Below the pieces are notes generated by a model. It searched no databases, was not told where the DNA came from, and saw nothing but the letters and a program-made list of their open reading frames with translations. 64,000 bases of DNA, from assembly GCA_002255925.1 (NCBI GenBank), contig NKIH01000002.1, positions 124,001 through 188,000 of the forward strand, in the 5' to 3' direction. The position numbers and the translations under genes were made by a program. The DNA is from Burkholderiales bacterium PBB6. Its GTDB lineage: Bacteria > Pseudomonadota > Gammaproteobacteria > Burkholderiales > Burkholderiaceae_C. This document shows, piece after piece, positions 61,464 through 64,000 of this stretch. Each line of letters begins with the position of its first letter. Positions within the stretch are counted from its first letter, which is position 1.

Positions 61464-62218
61464 TCAACCCTGAACTGCACAAACAACCTGTCGCCCTGGA
61501 CCGCGAGAAGCATCGCAACCTGAAGGTCCGCACCGAGCTGAGCAATCTGCAAGCCGCTGCCGGCCTGAACGCCTTCTTTCTCACCGCGGCTGAATTTGCC
61601 GACGCGTGCAAGGAATACCCGATCCTGTTCCTCGGCGCAGGCAAGGACGAGCAGGGCCAGGAACAGGTGGCTCCGGTCGCCGTGTTCGGTGTCACCCAGG
61701 GTGAAAACCTGTTCCTGAAGGCCGATGGCCGCTGGGACGCGTTCTACATTCCGGCCGTGCTGCGGGCCTACCCGTTCACCATGGCGCGCATCGAGGAAGA
61801 CCGCTACGCCGTGTGCTTCGACGGTGCCTGGAGTGGCATGTCGGAAACCGAAGGCAAGCCGCTGTTCGACGACAAAGGCGAACCCACGCCGCTTCTGAAC
61901 GACGTGCGCCAGTTCGTGGAACAGCTCGAAGTTGAAATCGAGCGCACCCGCCTGGCCGGCCAACGCCTGATGGCCCTGAAGCTGCTGGCGCCCAAGCGCT
62001 TTGAAGCCACGCTGCCGAACGGCGAGCCGATGTCGGTGGACGGCTTCTTCGCCGTCGACGAAGAGCGCCTGAACGCCCTGACCGATGCCGAAATCCTGGA
62101 ACTGCATCGCAACGGCCTGATGGGCCTGCTGCAAGCGCACCAGATCTCGATGGGCAACATGCGCCGCCTGCTGGACCGCCGCTTGGCTGCCCAGGCTGCC
62201 GTGGCCGCCAACGCCTGA
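61460..62218 (+). CDS. SapC family protein
   Basis: A 252-residue soluble protein of the SapC family (named after a Campylobacter surface-layer-associated protein). Recognisable blocks are KQPVALDREKHRNLKVRTEL, and FFLTAAEFADACKEYPILFL near residue 35. RDAFYIPAVLRAYPF-like text (WDAFYIPAVLRAYPFTMAR) lies near 94-112. It starts with TTG overlapping the preceding stop (TTGA), with GGAG upstream, so it is coupled to the transporter gene. The biochemical role is not established. Confidence 0.82.
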   Translation: MINPELHKQPVALDREKHRNLKVRTELSNLQAAAGLNAFFLTAAEFADACKEYPILFLGAGKDEQGQEQVAPVAVFGVTQGENLFLKADGRWDAFYIPAVLRAYPFTMARIEEDRYAVCFDGAWSGMSETEGKPLFDDKGEPTPLLNDVRQFVEQLEVEIERTRLAGQRLMALKLLAPKRFEATLPNGEPMSVDGFFAVDEERLNALTDAEILELHRNGLMGLLQAHQISMGNMRRLLDRRLAAQAAVAANA

Positions 62219-62221
62219 TCT

Positions 62222-63007
62222 TCAGGCCCGAGCCCGCCAACCCAGGCGGGCTGACAAGGCTGCGGCTTCCTGCTGCAGCAGGCCCGGAATGGCGCCACCC
62301 TCGCGGGATGCGAGCGTGGCGCCCGGGCCGATCAAGGTCAAGCTCAATACCAGCTCGCCCTGTGCATCGCGCACCGGTGCTGCCAGCGCGCTCACGCCGT
62401 TGACCACGGTGTCGTCCACCCGGGCCATGTCGCTCTGGCGGATCGCTTCCAGTTCCGCTGACAAGCTGCTCTGAACCTGACGGGCCGTCTTCGGCCCCAG
62501 CGTGCGCTGCAGCACCTCGGTGGGCAGCAGCGCGGCAAACAGCCGACCAGTGGCGGTTTCGCTCACGCCCATCACGGTGCCGTGGCGCATGGCCACGTGC
62601 ACGGGCGTGGGCGCATGGGCAAGGCGCACCAGCGTGGCACCCTGGTTGCCCCACACGGCCAGTGCCGCGGTCATCAGGGTCTGCTCGGCCAGCCGCTCGA
62701 TGACCGGGGTGGCCCAGCGCACGGGGTCGACCTGCTGCAGGCCGATCCAGCCCATCTGCAGGGCCAATGGCCCGAGGCCGTAGCGCCCGCTGTCGAGGTC
62801 TTGCTCCACCAGCCCGACCTTCTGGAAGCTCACCAGATACGGGTGCGCCTTGGCCGGTGCCATGCCGGCGCAGCGTGCCAGCTCCGTCAGTGGCAGTGCG
62901 CGGCCCTCGTTCACCAAGGCGTGCAGAAGCTGCCCGCCAACCTCGATGCTCTGGATGCCGCGCGGCGCGCGGGAGAGGGTGGGCGGGGTGTCAGGAAGGC
63001 CAGTCAT
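62222..63007 (-). CDS. IclR-family transcriptional regulator
   Basis: 261 residues. The N-terminal winged helix-turn-helix (about 20-85) contains PLTELARCAGMAPAKAHPYL and VGLVEQDLDSGRYGLGPLAL. The effector domain (about 95-255) contains VIERLAEQTLMTAALAVWG and DDTVVNGVSALAAPVRDAQG. It is divergent from the MBL-fold gene, which it probably controls (inference), and convergent on the SapC-like gene, leaving only 3 bases. An 8-base hairpin near its 3' end (62231-62252) may end transcription for the opposite strand. Confidence 0.93.
   Translation of the reverse strand: MTGLPDTPPTLSRAPRGIQSIEVGGQLLHALVNEGRALPLTELARCAGMAPAKAHPYLVSFQKVGLVEQDLDSGRYGLGPLALQMGWIGLQQVDPVRWATPVIERLAEQTLMTAALAVWGNQGATLVRLAHAPTPVHVAMRHGTVMGVSETATGRLFAALLPTEVLQRTLGPKTARQVQSSLSAELEAIRQSDMARVDDTVVNGVSALAAPVRDAQGELVLSLTLIGPGATLASREGGAIPGLLQQEAAALSARLGWRARA
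62231..62252. terminator. Hairpin at the SapC/IclR convergent junction
   Basis: AGCCCGCC-AACCCA-GGCGGGCT, a perfect 8-base stem inside the last codons of the IclR gene. There is no T-run. It is a possible stop for the SapC transcript. Confidence 0.35.
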
Positions 63008-63040
63008 GGGAGGAGTCCGGGTTTATACGCTAACGAACGA

Positions 63041-63057
63041 ATTAGACATTAACTAAT
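63041..63057. promoter_or_regulatory. Inverted repeat in the IclR/MBL divergent region
   Basis: ATTAG-ACATTAA-CTAAT in an AT-rich patch (63024-63058) of an otherwise GC-rich region. It lies 34 bases from the IclR start and 37 bases from the MBL start, a plausible operator for the regulator. No binding data. Confidence 0.4.
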
Positions 63058-63093
63058 CTTCGGCCAGCTTTCAATCAGGAACCGGAGCACGTG

Positions 63094-64000
63094 ATGAGCA
63101 GCAAGACCTTTGCCTCGCAGGCAGACCTCGAAGAGAAAAAGGTGAGCTTCACCCAGCTCTCGGCGCATGCCTGGGCCTACACCGCCGAAGGTGACCCGAA
63201 CACCGGCATCGTGATCGGCGACGACGCGGTGATGGTGATCGACACCCAGGCCACGCCGGTGATGGCGCAAGACGTGATCCGGCGCATCCGCGAGGTGACG
63301 GACAAGCCCATCAAGTACGTGACGCTCAGCCATTACCACGCGGTGCGGGTGCTGGGCGCGTCGGCCTACAAGGCTGAAGGCTGTGAGCACGTGATTGCCA
63401 GCCAGGACACGTACGATTTGATCGTGCAGCGCGGCGAGCAGGACAAGGCCAGCGAGATCGGCCGCTTCCCGCGCCTGTTCCAGGCCGTGGACAGCGTGCC
63501 GGACGGCCTGACCTGGCCCACGCTCACCTTCACCGGCAAGATGACGCTGTGGCTGGGCAAGCTGGAGGTGCAACTGCTGCAACTCGGCCGCGGCCACACC
63601 AAGGGCGACACGGTGGTCTGGCTGCCGCAGGACAAGGTGCTGTTCTCGGGCGATCTGGTGGAGTTTGATGCCACCCCTTACGCGGGTGACGCCTACTTCC
63701 GGGATTGGCCTGCCACGCTCGACAACCTCGCCGCCCTGGCGCCTGACAAGCTGGTGCCCGGCCGCGGCCCGGCCCTCACCACGCCCGACGATGTGCGCGC
63801 CGGCCTGGAAGGCACGCGGGCCTTCGTCAGCGCGCTGTACGCCAGCGTGCAGGCCGGCGCGAAGCAGGGCCTGCCGCTGCGCCAGGTGTACGAGGCCACG
63901 ATGGCCGCGCTGGCGCCCGAGTACGGCCACTGGGTCATCTTCAAGCACTGCATGCCGTTTGACGTGACCCGCGCCTACGACGAAGCCACCGGCTACCCCG
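63094..64000 (+). CDS. MBL-fold hydrolase-like protein, partial, with altered metal site
   Basis: Runs off the right edge; about 302 residues are visible from MSSKTFASQADLEEK. The MBL fold pattern is present (VIGDDAVMVIDTQATPVMAQ, VTLSHYHAVRVLGAS, GRGHTKGDTVVWLPQDKVLF, SGDLVEFDA, KLVPGRGPAL). In the HxHxDH position the chain reads HYHAVR, so the Asp and the third His are missing. At the last ligand PGHG reads PGRG. The His of GRGHT and the Asp of SGDLV remain. Similar altered proteins are, to my recollection, common in Burkholderiales. The neighbouring IclR gene is divergent. Activity is uncertain. Confidence 0.85.
   Translation, partial: MSSKTFASQADLEEKKVSFTQLSAHAWAYTAEGDPNTGIVIGDDAVMVIDTQATPVMAQDVIRRIREVTDKPIKYVTLSHYHAVRVLGASAYKAEGCEHVIASQDTYDLIVQRGEQDKASEIGRFPRLFQAVDSVPDGLTWPTLTFTGKMTLWLGKLEVQLLQLGRGHTKGDTVVWLPQDKVLFSGDLVEFDATPYAGDAYFRDWPATLDNLAALAPDKLVPGRGPALTTPDDVRAGLEGTRAFVSALYASVQAGAKQGLPLRQVYEATMAALAPEYGHWVIFKHCMPFDVTRAYDEATGYP

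Noticed and set aside
1-64000. CRISPR arrays, insertion sequences, prophage or integrase genes
   Set aside because: None seen; no direct repeats with spacers, no transposase-like protein, and the tRNA-Ser has no integrase or repeated 3' end beside it within the window.

Overview
The window is a high-GC chromosomal stretch from a motile betaproteobacterium. Gene content, gene order and family resemblance point to Burkholderiales, somewhere near the Sphaerotilaceae/Comamonadaceae-type lineages; this is an inference from family recognition, not from a search. Coding density is very high, many genes overlap by 4 bases (ATGA), and there is no transposase, phage gene, CRISPR array or rRNA. One tRNA-Ser lies at the flank.

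Layout. (1) 1-2230, minus: two overlapping glycosyltransferase genes (GT2 and a partial SPINDLY/GT41-like gene), divergent from the flagellins. (2) 2376-8923: three tandem short flagellin genes, then fliD, fliS, fliT and a ycgR-like c-di-GMP brake. Sigma-28-type promoters (TCAAGTT plus CCGATA-like) precede fliC1, fliC2, fliD and fliS. (3) 8950-22409: fliE (minus) divergent from fliFGHIJK, then fliLMNOPQR ending in a coupled receiver-TPR protein. (4) 22423-24099, minus: a Tat-exported PhoD phosphatase. (5) 24348-30706: flhB-flhA-flhF-flhG-like-fliA. (6) 30909-32891: a PAP2-type lipoprotein phosphatase with an autotransporter-like tail. (7) 32960-34667, minus: flgN, flgM and flgA. (8) 34867-45525: flgBCDEF, a terminator, then flgGHIJKL. 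(9) 45532-58106: a signalling island made of a degenerate EAL-HDOD protein, a six-PAS HisKA_2 kinase, an ANTAR response regulator, a membrane histidine kinase, an HPt protein, a receiver-GGDEF-EAL protein, a diguanylate cyclase and a receiver-kinase hybrid. (10) 58218-64000: ordinary flank with a methyltransferase, tRNA-Ser(UGA), apaH, a CNNM/CorC transporter, a SapC-family protein, an IclR regulator and a truncated MBL-fold gene.

How it works together. Almost the whole flagellum (basal body, export gate, hook, filament, chaperones) is encoded here. Control genes present are fliA (sigma-28), flgM (anti-sigma) and flhF with an flhG-like partner, which suggests a polar flagellum. Missing from the window are the master regulator (flhDC or fleQ type), motAB and che genes. 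Downstream signalling genes and ycgR suggest that c-di-GMP controls motility. The glycosyltransferases next to the flagellins suggest filament glycosylation.

Most unusual points: an FlhG homologue that has lost its P-loop; a receiver-TPR protein with Glu at the phospho-acceptor position, coupled to fliR; two phosphatases embedded in the flagellar locus, each with a candidate Pho box; and a HisKA_2/ANTAR pair (RNA-binding output) next to flgL. All residue and base positions were read by eye from the sequence; no alignment or database search was run.
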